Positions 19,403 to 29,776 of a stretch of DNA of 64,000 nucleotides are shown here, in pieces. Location of the stretch: contig CANJLK010000005.1 in the NCBI GenBank assembly GCA_947475465.1, positions 58,667-122,666 on the forward strand, written 5' to 3'. The DNA is from Caulobacteraceae bacterium. Its GTDB lineage: Bacteria; Pseudomonadota; Alphaproteobacteria; Caulobacterales; Caulobacteraceae. Both the position numbers and the translations under genes were made by a program. Under the pieces are notes generated by a model. That model did no database searches and was not told the origin of the DNA. It worked only from the letters and a program-made list of their open reading frames with translations. Position 1 is the first letter of the stretch. Every line of letters starts with the position of its first letter.

Positions 19403-19462
19403 GTGCGCGCTCAGATATAGGGCTGGGCGGTGGGCGCAAGGTCTGGCGGCTCGCGGCTGGTC

Positions 19463-19867
19463 TCAGATCTCGACGCCGTGGTCGCGCAGGGTACGGACGA
19501 GGCGCCGCAGCAGGGTCCAGTTCTGCTCGGCCATGGCCTGGACCATCTCGGGACTGGCCTTTTCGTTCGCGCCGACCAGCCCGCCGTCGACCTCCAGCAG
19601 CGCCCCCCGATCCAGCAGCTTCTCGATCCGGCGTCGCGCCGTCTCGTAAGGGAGGCCAAGGGATAGCGCGACGGCGTTGCGGCTGACCGGGCGCTTGATC
19701 GCCATGGGCTCGGGCTGGTCGATCGCGCCGTAGGTCTGGGACAACGCCTTGTCGGCATTGAGGTGCGCCACATTGGCCACGGCTACGGTGCAGAGGATCA
19801 GGGCGTCCAGCGGGTCGTGGTCGCCGCCGCGCAGGATCGCGCTGTAGATCGACACCACATAGTCCAT
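19463..19867 (-). CDS. Winged-helix/HTH-type regulator, uncharacterised
   Basis: MDYVVSIYSAILRGG...RNAVALSLGLPYETARRRIEKLLDRGALLEVDGGLV. Confidence 0.65.
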   Translation of the reverse strand: MDYVVSIYSAILRGGDHDPLDALILCTVAVANVAHLNADKALSQTYGAIDQPEPMAIKRPVSRNAVALSLGLPYETARRRIEKLLDRGALLEVDGGLVGANEKASPEMVQAMAEQNWTLLRRLVRTLRDHGVEI

Positions 19868-20064
19868 GGACAGCCGCAAACGATCCTCAGATCGGCTGTT
19901 TCGGACACGGACCGGGACCCTCGCTTGACGCCCTGGCCGGCCCACAGGTGGCCGGCCGCAAGTCCGCGAACATGACCGGCAATCGTTAAGGATCGGGCGC
20001 CGGTCGAATGGGCGCAGGGACAGCGTGGGTTTCCCTGGCGCGAGCGGGGCACTACAGCAGGACC

Positions 20065-20526
20065 ATGGCCGGTGAACCCTTCTGGCGGCGAAAGACCCTG
20101 GCGCAGATGACCGCGCCGGAGTGGGAGAGCCTCTGCGACGGCTGCGGCCTCTGTTGTCTGGTCCGGTTCGAGGACGAGGATGGCGAGATCATCCCGACGC
20201 GGGTGCACTGCAAGCTGTTCGACGCCCAGGCCTGCGTCTGCACGGATTACGCCAGCCGGCAGGCCTATGTGCCCGACTGCGTGAAGCTGACGCCAGGCAA
20301 CATCCAAAAGCTGGCCTGGATGCCGCAGAGCTGCGCCTATCGCCGCATCCATGAGGGCCGCGACCTGGCGTCCTGGCACCCGCTGGTGTCCGGCGATCCG
20401 GACAGTGTCCACCGGGCGGGCGTGTCGATCCGCGGCCAGACCGTCAGTGAGAACGCTTTGGCCGAGCCCGAGGACGCCCTGGATTTCGCCGCGCCTGACC
20501 TGATCGAGGAACGTGGTCGGGAATAA
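20065..20526 (+). CDS. YcgN family cysteine-cluster protein
   Basis: WESLCDGCGLCCLVRFEDEDG...CVCTDYASRQAYVPDCVKL. Confidence 0.88.
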   Translation: MAGEPFWRRKTLAQMTAPEWESLCDGCGLCCLVRFEDEDGEIIPTRVHCKLFDAQACVCTDYASRQAYVPDCVKLTPGNIQKLAWMPQSCAYRRIHEGRDLASWHPLVSGDPDSVHRAGVSIRGQTVSENALAEPEDALDFAAPDLIEERGRE

Positions 20527-20646
20527 TCCGCCGACTTTGCGCGCCGGCGCGACCTGTGTGGCATTTCCGCCACATCAGCCCTTGCGCGCAAGGACGAACG
20601 GACCAATTTAGACGCTAGGTTTTCAATCCACTTCGAAGGACCGATT

Positions 20647-21594
20647 TTGGCTGGCGATCCCTATCAGGAACTTGGCGTTTCGCGGACCGCGACGGCGGCG
20701 GAAATCCGCAAGGCGTTCCACAAGCTCGCCAAGGCCAACCACCCCGACACCAATCCGAACAACAAGACCGCCGAGGAGCGTTTCAAGCGGGTCAGCGCGG
20801 CCTTCGACATCGTGGGCGACGTCGAGAAGCGCAAGAAGTTCGACGCCGGCGAGATCGATGCGGACGGCCGCGAGACGGCGCGAGGCTTCGCGGGCGGCGG
20901 CGGACCCTGGGGTCCGCCTCCGGGCGGCGGCTTTGGCGGCGGCGGGTTCGCCGGCGGCCGGGGCGCGAGTTTCGAAGGCGCTGACCTCAACGACATCCTG
21001 GGCGAGATGTTCGGCGGCGGCGGCGGTCGGCGCGGGGGCGGCGCGGGCGGTGGGTTCGGCGGCTTTTCGCAGCGAGGGGCCGACGTACGCGCCGGCCTGG
21101 AAATCGACCTGGAGGACGCCATCCGCGGCGGCAAGCGCCGGATCGCCTTCTCGGACGGCCGTACAATCGACGTCACCATCCCCAAGGGCGCTCAGGAAGG
21201 CCAGACACTGCGGCTGAAGGGTCAGGGCTCACCGGGCCGGGCCGGGCCCGGGGACGCGCTCATCGAGCTCAGCATCGCCCCGCACCCGATCTTCAAGCGT
21301 GAGGGCGATGTGCTGGTGATGGACGTGCCGATCGCGGCCTATGACGCGGTGCTGGGCGGCAAGGCCGAGGCGCCGACCCCGGATGGACCTGTAACCTTGA
21401 CCGTCCCCAAGGGCGCCAACACGGGAACCCGACTGCGGCTGAAGGGCAGGGGCCTGGCCGACGCCGGCGGCAAGCGCGGCGACCTGTTCGCCCGGCTGGT
21501 GGTGGTGCTGCCCGACAGGCCGGACGCCGAACTGGAAGCCTTCGCCGAGGCCTGGAAGCGGGATCGGCCCTATGCGCCGCGCCGGCGGGCGTGA
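20647..21594 (+). CDS. DnaJ/CbpA-type co-chaperone
   Basis: J domain YQELGVSRTATAAEIRKAFHKLAKANHPDTN, Gly-rich linker, DnaJ C-terminal domain; TTG start. Confidence 0.92.
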   Translation: MAGDPYQELGVSRTATAAEIRKAFHKLAKANHPDTNPNNKTAEERFKRVSAAFDIVGDVEKRKKFDAGEIDADGRETARGFAGGGGPWGPPPGGGFGGGGFAGGRGASFEGADLNDILGEMFGGGGGRRGGGAGGGFGGFSQRGADVRAGLEIDLEDAIRGGKRRIAFSDGRTIDVTIPKGAQEGQTLRLKGQGSPGRAGPGDALIELSIAPHPIFKREGDVLVMDVPIAAYDAVLGGKAEAPTPDGPVTLTVPKGANTGTRLRLKGRGLADAGGKRGDLFARLVVVLPDRPDAELEAFAEAWKRDRPYAPRRRA

Positions 21595-21667
21595 CAGCGC
21601 TGGCGGGCCGCAGCATAACCGTCAGCGTTCAGGCCCGGTTCAGTGACGGGGGGATAGAGCCAGCGCC

Positions 21668-21967
21668 ATGAAACGCCACCGCCGCATGTCCGCCGCCCTG
21701 GGCGCCAGCCTTGCGCTGCTGGCCGGTGCGGCCGCGCCTGCGGTCTCTATCGCCCAGGAGCGTAGCCACGCCGAGCAGGCTCCGGCGCGTCAAATTCCTC
21801 TGCCACGCGTTCTTCAGATGATCGCCCAGCGCATGCCCGGCCGTCAGCTGAACACGACCATGGGGGAATCCGGCGGCCGACCGACCTATGTGATCCAGTG
21901 GCAGAAGACGGACGGGCGAGTTGTGGTTGTCATTGTCGACGCCGAGAGCGGCCAGATCATCGGCTGA
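21668..21967 (+). CDS. PepSY-type small secreted protein
   Basis: Signal peptide and QMIAQRMPGRQLNTTMGESGGRPTYVIQWQ...VVVIVDAESGQIIG; precedes PhoPQ-like genes. Confidence 0.75.
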   Translation: MKRHRRMSAALGASLALLAGAAAPAVSIAQERSHAEQAPARQIPLPRVLQMIAQRMPGRQLNTTMGESGGRPTYVIQWQKTDGRVVVVIVDAESGQIIG

Positions 21968-22004
21968 AACGGCATCTGAACTGTCCAAATGAAAGGCGCG
22001 TCTG

Positions 22005-22697
<693 letters not shown>

Positions 22698-22721
22698 TCC
22701 TCCGGCTGTGACCCCCACCAG

Positions 22722-24107
22722 ATGACCGAACGCGCGCGGCGCCAACCCTCGCTCGCGCGGCGCCTGGTGCTGCTGGCGCTGGGCTGGAGCCTCGCGGCCC
22801 TGGTCGTCACGGCAGTCGTCTTCGCTCTCCTATTCCAGGAGGCGGCCATTCGCAGGCTCGACCAGAACCTGGCCGACCTGAGCACCAATCTGCTGGCCGG
22901 ATCGACGGTGGAAGACAGCCAGGTGGTGGCCCCACCGCTGACCGACGAGCGCGCGCTGCGCACCTATTCCGGCCGCTATTGGGAGATCGCCGAGTTTACC
23001 CCTGACGGCAAGGTGCGGCCGATCGTGCGTTCCAATTCATTGTTCGATTCCGAACTTCCGGCGCCCGCCGACCTCCTGGCCCGGTTCAAGGCGCAGCCCG
23101 GTCGCCATGTCTCCTACGCCGCGCGCGGGCCGCAGAACGAACCGTTGCGGGGGCGGGCGCAGCAGAACTACATGCCCGGCCGCAAGGCGCCCTTCATCAT
23201 CCTGGCCGCCGAGGACCGCAGTTCGATCGACCGGGATGTGCGCGACTTTATCGCCGCTACAGCCGCCGCCTTCGTGCTGCTGGGCGCGGGTCTGATGGCG
23301 GCGGTGGTGATCCAGGTGCGTGTGGGCCTGCGGCCCCTATTTGACCTGCGAAACGAGGTGGCGGCCGTGCGGCGCGGGAAGGCCGAGCGCCTCGCCGACA
23401 CCTATCCTAGCGAGCTCATGCCCCTGGCGGAGGAGCTCAATGCGCTCGTCGCCCATAACCAGGAGGTGGTCGAGCGCCAGCGCACCCACGTCGGCAACCT
23501 CGCGCACGCCCTGAAGACGCCGATCTCGGTGATGATGGCTGAGGCCAGCCAGCAGCCCGGTCCCTTGGCCGAGGTGGTCAGCCGGCAAGCCCAGACCATG
23601 CAGCAGCAGGTCGACCACCACCTGCGCCGGGCGCGCGCCGCAGCCCGCAACACCGGGGTCGGCGAGCGGACGTCCATGGCCGAGGTGCTGGACGAACTGG
23701 CCCGCACAATGGAGCGGATCTTCAGCGGCAAGGGCGTGCAGGTGGACTGGGATGCGCCGGAAGACCTGTTCTTCCTGGGTGAGCGCCAGGACCTTCTGGA
23801 GATCGCCGGCAACGCCATGGAGAACGCAGGCAAGTGGTGCCGAAGACGCGTGAGGGTCCGCGCCGACGCGGCCGGACCGAATCGGATGCTCCTAGTCGTT
23901 GAGGACGACGGCGCGGGCTTGCCGCTCGACCGGCGCGAGGAGGTCTTGCGCCGCGGCGCCCGGCTGGACGAGACAGCGCCGGGCTCGGGCCTGGGACTGT
24001 CGATCATCGACGAGCTGGCCCGCGCCTACGGGGGCGCGATCACGCTTGGCGACTCCACTATGGGCGGCCTGCGGCTGGAGGTCGCACTTCCGAGGGCCGA
24101 GGCCTGA
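22722..24107 (+). CDS. Sensor histidine kinase (PhoQ-like)
   Basis: Two TMs, VGNLAHALKTPISVMMAEA HisKA, VVEDDGAGLP / GSGLGLSIIDEL HATPase. Confidence 0.92.
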   Translation: MTERARRQPSLARRLVLLALGWSLAALVVTAVVFALLFQEAAIRRLDQNLADLSTNLLAGSTVEDSQVVAPPLTDERALRTYSGRYWEIAEFTPDGKVRPIVRSNSLFDSELPAPADLLARFKAQPGRHVSYAARGPQNEPLRGRAQQNYMPGRKAPFIILAAEDRSSIDRDVRDFIAATAAAFVLLGAGLMAAVVIQVRVGLRPLFDLRNEVAAVRRGKAERLADTYPSELMPLAEELNALVAHNQEVVERQRTHVGNLAHALKTPISVMMAEASQQPGPLAEVVSRQAQTMQQQVDHHLRRARAAARNTGVGERTSMAEVLDELARTMERIFSGKGVQVDWDAPEDLFFLGERQDLLEIAGNAMENAGKWCRRRVRVRADAAGPNRMLLVVEDDGAGLPLDRREEVLRRGARLDETAPGSGLGLSIIDELARAYGGAITLGDSTMGGLRLEVALPRAEA

Positions 24108-24188
24108 GGCCGGCCGCTTTCGGAAAGCCTTAACCGTGATCCGCGCAGTGTTCGGTTTCGGGGCTCCGTCCCGTGCCTGGAGCCGCGG

Positions 24189-25577
24189 ATGGGCGCGCTG
24201 TCCGAACGCAAGATCGAGATCGTCAGGACGCTGGTTGAATCCGCGCCTGACAAAATCGTGGGCGGATTGCAGCAGGCTCTTTCCCAAAGCGCCAACGACA
24301 GCGTGCTGTCGAGCGTGCGGCTCCTGGTGGAAGCGGAGGCCGCCGACCGGCGATTGCGCAATGTGGTGCTGCAGTGCGTGGCGCCGTTGTGTGTGGGCGA
24401 CGGCAAGGGGCGCTCGGGCCTCGTATTTCCGGCCTATGCGCTGGCCTGCCTGTGGCGCGGCCTGAAGATCATGGCGCCCAAGGACGTGGCCGCAGCCTTC
24501 GCCGTGGACGCCGCCATCGCCGCAACGCCGGAGGACCGGCGTCCACCCGACCCAAGCGGCATCTACGATCTGCTCGCCCGCACGGCCGCCGAGGCGATCC
24601 GAAGCAGCGAACTTCGGGATTTCCGCACGGCCGCCGCAGTCTGCGAGCGAGCGCGGCCGGGCGCCGCCGAGCAGCTGGCCCAATGCCTTGATCTGGCGCC
24701 TGTGGTGCGGCGCGCCAGCCACCGCCTGCCGGAATGGATCGCCCACGGAGGCGAAGAGACCACCGCCGCCGCGCGCCTGGCGTTCAAGGATGCCGTGGCC
24801 GTCGCCGATGACGCGGGGCCCAGGTTCTTCGAGATGCTGGCCGGTCAGCTGACGCCCTCGTGGCTGGTCATGCGGGTAATCTCGGCGGTGATGGACAAGC
24901 CCACCGAGCGCTATCTGGCCCAGTCCGAGCTTGGCGGTTTCGCGGAGCGGGTGATGGACGAAATCGACGTCGCCCTGGCTGCGCTCGGCAAGCTGGACGT
25001 CGACGCGGGCGCTGCGGCTGGTCGTGCGGCCGGCAAGCTCGCTCAGCTGATCACCCAGCAGGACACCGAGCTGGGACACTGCATCGAACTGACTCGCGAA
25101 AGCGGTTGGGGCAAGCGCATCTTCAACCAGAAAAAGGCGCTCGCGGCCGTTGCCGAGCGCCACCTGCGCGAAACCGAGAAACATGTGATCGCGGCCCTGC
25201 CTACCGAGGCGGCCAAGGGACGGGTGAAGAAGTCCGTTCCCGTGCTGGCCACGGCGCCCGATCCCGCGGCGGTCGCGCGCGCCATGACCTTGCTCTCCTT
25301 CGCCGACGAGGTGAGGTCCTGCGCCAACTACGCCGGCTTCTCGGCCACCCAGGCCAAGCTTCTGGAAAAACTGGGCCCGTTGATCGATCACGATGTGGAG
25401 TCCGCGCTCGAATGCGCCCGGACCGCGCAAGGGACAGAAATGGCCAACGCCCACGCAAGGCTGCTGGTGGCGGCCGACTTCTGCGCCCTGGTCCGCGACG
25501 AAAAGGCCGCCGAGCTTGTCCGGCGCCGCGCGGTCAGCGCCTGCCAGGGCGAAGCCGCGCAGCCCGCCGACGCCTGA
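24189..25577 (+). CDS. Uncharacterised helical protein
   Basis: 462-aa ORF with coding character, no recognised motif. Confidence 0.6.
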   Translation: MGALSERKIEIVRTLVESAPDKIVGGLQQALSQSANDSVLSSVRLLVEAEAADRRLRNVVLQCVAPLCVGDGKGRSGLVFPAYALACLWRGLKIMAPKDVAAAFAVDAAIAATPEDRRPPDPSGIYDLLARTAAEAIRSSELRDFRTAAAVCERARPGAAEQLAQCLDLAPVVRRASHRLPEWIAHGGEETTAAARLAFKDAVAVADDAGPRFFEMLAGQLTPSWLVMRVISAVMDKPTERYLAQSELGGFAERVMDEIDVALAALGKLDVDAGAAAGRAAGKLAQLITQQDTELGHCIELTRESGWGKRIFNQKKALAAVAERHLRETEKHVIAALPTEAAKGRVKKSVPVLATAPDPAAVARAMTLLSFADEVRSCANYAGFSATQAKLLEKLGPLIDHDVESALECARTAQGTEMANAHARLLVAADFCALVRDEKAAELVRRRAVSACQGEAAQPADA

Positions 25578-25639
25578 CATCGTCGGGGCGGCCCGATGAC
25601 CCACTCGCACTGACCTGGGCTTTCGGCTAAACGCCGCGC

Positions 25640-26725
25640 ATGATCGTGTTCTGGGCCGTGGCCGGAATCTTGTCGGCCGCCGCCGCCATCGTTGTGATGT
25701 TGCGCGCCGCCGGGGCTGCGTCCCGGCCCGAGCCTGTCGATCCGACGCCGGCGCTCTATCGACGGCAGCTTGCGGAGATAGGCGACCTGGCCGATCGCGG
25801 CCTGATCGCGGAGGCCGAACGGCGCGGCGCCGAGGCCGAGGCCGGACGCCGCCTCCTCACTGCAGCCGAGTCGCCGGAAATTGTCTGGACCGCCGGCGGC
25901 GACCGGCGCGGACCCCTGGCGGCTGCAGCCATCGCCGCGCCGGTCCTGACCCTGGCGCTCTATATGACCGTCGGCGCCCCCGGCCTTCCCGATATGCCGT
26001 TCGCCGAGCGGCTGCAGCAATGGACAGCCGCCAATCCGGTGAGCCTGCCGCCCCAGGCCCTGGCCGCGGTCCTGACTAGCAAGATCAGGCAACGGCCCGA
26101 CGATCCGGAAGGCTACCGCTTCCTGGCGCTGGTCGACGGCGCGGCGGACGATGCGCCGGGCGCCGTGCGGGCGCTCAAGCGCGCGGTCAAGCTGGCGCCG
26201 GAACGCGCCGACCTTTGGGAGCTTCTCGGCCAGGCCTTGATCGGCCAGGCCGGCGGTGAGGTGAGCGAAGACGCCAAGGCGGCCTTCGCCGAGACCCTGA
26301 AGCGCGATCCGACCAGCGCCGTCGCCCGTTTCCACCTGGCCCGGGCCCGGATCGCCGAGGGCGACAGAGCCGGCGGCATCGCCCAATGGCGCACCCTGCT
26401 GGCGGAATTGCCGGGCGACGACCAGCGGCGCGTCGGGCTGGCGCGAGCCATCGCCGAGGCCGAGGGCGCGCCGCTGCAACCGTCGCCGGCCCTTTCCGGA
26501 GGCCAGATGACCGCCATCAGGGGCATGGTCGCCGGCCTCGCCGAGCGGCTGAAGGTCCAGCCGGATGATCCGGCGGGCTGGGTGCGCCTGGTGCGGGCCT
26601 ATGCCGTGCTGGGCGAAGCCGCCGAACGCGACCGGGCCCTGGCCCAGGCCCGCGCGCGCTTCGCCGCCCGCGCTGACATCCTGCGTGATCTGTCGGCTGC
26701 GGCCGCCGCGGAGCCGATGAAATGA
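25640..26725 (+). CDS. ccmI: c-type cytochrome biogenesis protein CcmI
   Basis: N-terminal TM and TPR region (RPDDPEGYRFLALVDGAADDAPGAVRALKRAVKLAP); first gene of ccmIEFH. Confidence 0.88.
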   Translation: MIVFWAVAGILSAAAAIVVMLRAAGAASRPEPVDPTPALYRRQLAEIGDLADRGLIAEAERRGAEAEAGRRLLTAAESPEIVWTAGGDRRGPLAAAAIAAPVLTLALYMTVGAPGLPDMPFAERLQQWTAANPVSLPPQALAAVLTSKIRQRPDDPEGYRFLALVDGAADDAPGAVRALKRAVKLAPERADLWELLGQALIGQAGGEVSEDAKAAFAETLKRDPTSAVARFHLARARIAEGDRAGGIAQWRTLLAELPGDDQRRVGLARAIAEAEGAPLQPSPALSGGQMTAIRGMVAGLAERLKVQPDDPAGWVRLVRAYAVLGEAAERDRALAQARARFAARADILRDLSAAAAAEPMK

Positions 26726-27210
26726 GCTGGTTGCCCAAGTCGCCGAAGGCGCGCCGCCGCCTGACCCTGCTGGCCGCCATCGCGCCGGTTCTGGCCCTGG
26801 CGGTGGGCCTGACACTTTGGGGGCTGAGGGGTTCGATTTCCTTCTTCTACACCCCGTCCCAGGCTGCCGCGGCGAAGCCGCCGGTCGGACGCTCGGTCCA
26901 GCTTGGCGGCCTGGTCAAGGCGGGCTCGGTGGCCAAGCATCCGGATGGACGGGTGGAGTTCGTGGTCGCTGACAGGCTGGCCACCGACAAGGTGGTGTTC
27001 CAGGGCGACCTGCCCGACCTGTTCCGCGAGGGGCAGGGGATCGTGGCGGTCGGCGCCTTCAAGGCGGACGGCACATTCGAGGCCAAGCAGGTGCTGGCCA
27101 AACATGACGAACGCTACATGCCGCGCGAGCTGACAGACGCTTTGAAATCCCAGGGCGAGTGGCGCGGCGACGGCTCGACGCCGGACTACGCCAAGGCCGG
27201 CGTGAAATGA
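26722..27210 (+). CDS. ccmE: Cytochrome c heme chaperone CcmE
   Basis: GRSVQLGGLVKAGSV...QVLAKHDERYMPRE (heme-binding His/Tyr motif). Confidence 0.93.
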   Translation: MSWLPKSPKARRRLTLLAAIAPVLALAVGLTLWGLRGSISFFYTPSQAAAAKPPVGRSVQLGGLVKAGSVAKHPDGRVEFVVADRLATDKVVFQGDLPDLFREGQGIVAVGAFKADGTFEAKQVLAKHDERYMPRELTDALKSQGEWRGDGSTPDYAKAGVK

Positions 27211-29183
27211 TCGTCGAACTGGGCGCTTTCGCCCTGACTTTGGCCCTGGCCTTCGCGGTGGCGCAGCTTGGGCTTTCGATCGCCGCGCGGGTGCGCCGCT
27301 CGACGGTGCTGGCGGCGGCGGGCGAGGGAGCGGCGGTGGTGTCGTTCGCGGGCGTGCTTCTGGCCTTCGCGGCCCTGATCCACGCGTTCGTGACCTCGGA
27401 TTTCTCGGTGGCCAATGTGGCGGCCAACTCGCACACGGAGAAGCCGCTGCTCTACAAGGTGGCCGGCGCCTGGGGCAGCCACGAGGGCTCTATGCTGCTC
27501 TGGTGCCTGGCGCTCACGGGATACGGGGCCGCGGCGGCGACGCTGGGGCGCGGCCTGCCGCGAGGCCTGAAGGCCGTGATGGTTGCGACGCAGGGCGGCC
27601 TAGGCGTGGTCTTCCTGGCCTATACGGTATTCGCCTCAAATCCCCTGGCGCGGCTCCTGGACCCACCGGTCGAGGGCCGCTCGCTCAATCCCCTGCTGCA
27701 GGACCCGGCGCTGGCGATCCACCCGCCGTTCCTCTACGCCGGCTACGTCGGCATGTCGGTGGTGTTCTCCCTGGCTGTGGCCGCGCTCATCGAAGGCCGC
27801 GTGGACGCCGCCTGGGCCCGCTGGGTGCGGCCCTGGGCGCTGGCCGCCTGGAGCCTGCTAACGGTCGGCATCACCCTCGGGTCCTTCTGGGCCTACTACG
27901 AGCTGGGCTGGGGCGGCTGGTGGTTCTGGGATCCGGTAGAAAACGCCTCCTTCATGCCCTGGCTGGTGGCGACGGCCCTGCTGCATTCGGCCATCGTCAC
28001 AGAAAAGCGCGGGGCCCTTGCGGGCTGGAGCCTGTTCCTGGCGCTGGCGGCCTTTTCATTCTCCATGCTGGGGGCTTTCCTGGTGCGATCGGGGGTGCTG
28101 ACCTCGGTCCACGCCTTCGCCGTCGATCCCAAGCGCGGGGTGCTGCTGCTAATCATCCTGGGCCTGATGTCGGGGGGCGGGTTCTCGCTTTTCGCCTGGC
28201 GGGCCCCCAGGCTGGCGCCCGGCGGGGTGTTCGCCCCGATCAGCCGCGAGAGCGCCCTGGTGCTGAACAACATCTTGCTGGCGGCGGCCACGGCGACAGT
28301 GCTTCTGGGTACGCTGTACCCGCTGATCCGAGAAGCCCTGAGCGGCGAGGCGATCTCGGTGGGCCCGCCCTACTTCAACATGACCTTCGTGCCGCTGATG
28401 GCGGCGCTGGGGATCATCCTGCCCGCCGGGCCGCTGCTGGCCTGGAAGCGCGGCGATCTGACGGGCGTCGGGCAGCGGCTGTGGCTGGCGGCCTTGATCG
28501 CCGTGGGCGCGGGGGTCGCGGCCTATGCCCTGGTCAGCCCCAGGAAAGCGTTCGCTTCGGCCGGACTGGCCATGGGGGCCTGGCTGATCTGCGGCGCGGC
28601 TGCCGAACTGGTGGAGCGCACCCGCGCGCTCAAGGTCCCGGCGGCGGAGAGCTGGCGGCGGCTGACTGGCCTGCCGCGCGGCGCCTGGGGCATGACCCTG
28701 GCGCACCTGGGCCTGGGGGTCTTCATCCTGGGCGCCTGCTACGAGACTGGCTGGAAGGCCGAAGCGGCCGAGGCCCTGCCGATCGGCGGGTCGGTGAATG
28801 TGGGAGCCTATCACCTCGTGCTTGAAGGCGTCCGCGATGTTGACGGGCCCAACTACGACGCCGAACAGGCGGTGATCCGCGCCACCAAGGCCGGCAAGGC
28901 CGTTTGCACGGGTGAGCCGGAACGGCGGTTCTACCCCACAGGCGGCCAGACCACCTCGGAGGTGGCGATCTGCTACCGGGGCGCGTCGCACCTCTACATT
29001 GTGCTGGGCGAACGGCGGGCGGGACCCGCCGGGCCGGTCTGGCTGGTCAGGGCCTACTGGAATCCCTGGGCGACACTGCTCTTCCTGGGCCCGGTCATCA
29101 TGGCGCTGGGCGGGGCGCTTTCCTTATCCGACCGCCGTCTGCGCCTGGGCGTGGGCCGCCGGGGTGCGGGGCAGACGCCATGA
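27207..29183 (+). CDS. ccmF: Heme lyase CcmF
   Basis: Tryptophan-rich WWD motif ELGWGGWWFWDPVENASFMPWL; ATG at 27207 overlaps ccmE stop. Confidence 0.95.
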   Translation: MIVELGAFALTLALAFAVAQLGLSIAARVRRSTVLAAAGEGAAVVSFAGVLLAFAALIHAFVTSDFSVANVAANSHTEKPLLYKVAGAWGSHEGSMLLWCLALTGYGAAAATLGRGLPRGLKAVMVATQGGLGVVFLAYTVFASNPLARLLDPPVEGRSLNPLLQDPALAIHPPFLYAGYVGMSVVFSLAVAALIEGRVDAAWARWVRPWALAAWSLLTVGITLGSFWAYYELGWGGWWFWDPVENASFMPWLVATALLHSAIVTEKRGALAGWSLFLALAAFSFSMLGAFLVRSGVLTSVHAFAVDPKRGVLLLIILGLMSGGGFSLFAWRAPRLAPGGVFAPISRESALVLNNILLAAATATVLLGTLYPLIREALSGEAISVGPPYFNMTFVPLMAALGIILPAGPLLAWKRGDLTGVGQRLWLAALIAVGAGVAAYALVSPRKAFASAGLAMGAWLICGAAAELVERTRALKVPAAESWRRLTGLPRGAWGMTLAHLGLGVFILGACYETGWKAEAAEALPIGGSVNVGAYHLVLEGVRDVDGPNYDAEQAVIRATKAGKAVCTGEPERRFYPTGGQTTSEVAICYRGASHLYIVLGERRAGPAGPVWLVRAYWNPWATLLFLGPVIMALGGALSLSDRRLRLGVGRRGAGQTP

Positions 29184-29632
29184 GGCTCCGAAGCCTCCTG
29201 GCGGCGCTGGCCGGCGTGATCTGCATGGCGGCCGGAGCCGACCCGGCCGATCGCCTGCCCGACCCGGCGCAGGAAGCCCGCGCCCGGGCCATCTTCCAGG
29301 ACGTCCGCTGCCTGGTCTGCCAAAACGAGTCCATCGACGATTCCGAGGCCGAGCTGGCTGCGGACCTGCGCCACATCGTGCGCGACCAGGTCCGGGCCGG
29401 GCGCACGAACGTCGAGATCAAGCGCTTCCTGACCGACCGCTACGGCGAGTTCGTCCTGCTGACCCCCAAGGCGTCGCTGGGCAATCTGGCGCTCTGGGGC
29501 GGTCCGTTCGCGGTGGTCCTGCTGGGCGGCGGCCTGCTTTGGCTGCGCCTGCGGAACCCGCCGCCGGACGAAGACCTTTCGCCTGAGGAGATCAGCCGCT
29601 TGAAGAGGCTGTCGGAATCCGATCCGGCCTGA
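29180..29632 (+). CDS. ccmH: Cytochrome c biogenesis protein CcmH/CcmL
   Basis: FQDVRCLVCQNESIDDSEAELAADLRHIVR (RCxxC motif). Confidence 0.94.
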   Translation: MRLRSLLAALAGVICMAAGADPADRLPDPAQEARARAIFQDVRCLVCQNESIDDSEAELAADLRHIVRDQVRAGRTNVEIKRFLTDRYGEFVLLTPKASLGNLALWGGPFAVVLLGGGLLWLRLRNPPPDEDLSPEEISRLKRLSESDPA

Positions 29633-29776
29633 CATGATTGCGCCGCGAAACGGACCGATTGCGGCGCGGAGGCTGTCTTAAACGTAACTTGAGAGCGCTT
29701 GCGCTCTGATGCATCCAACCTAGGTTTGTGAGGCGCGCCGCCGGGACCCAGGCGCGCACAGGGAACAGTGAGCCGA

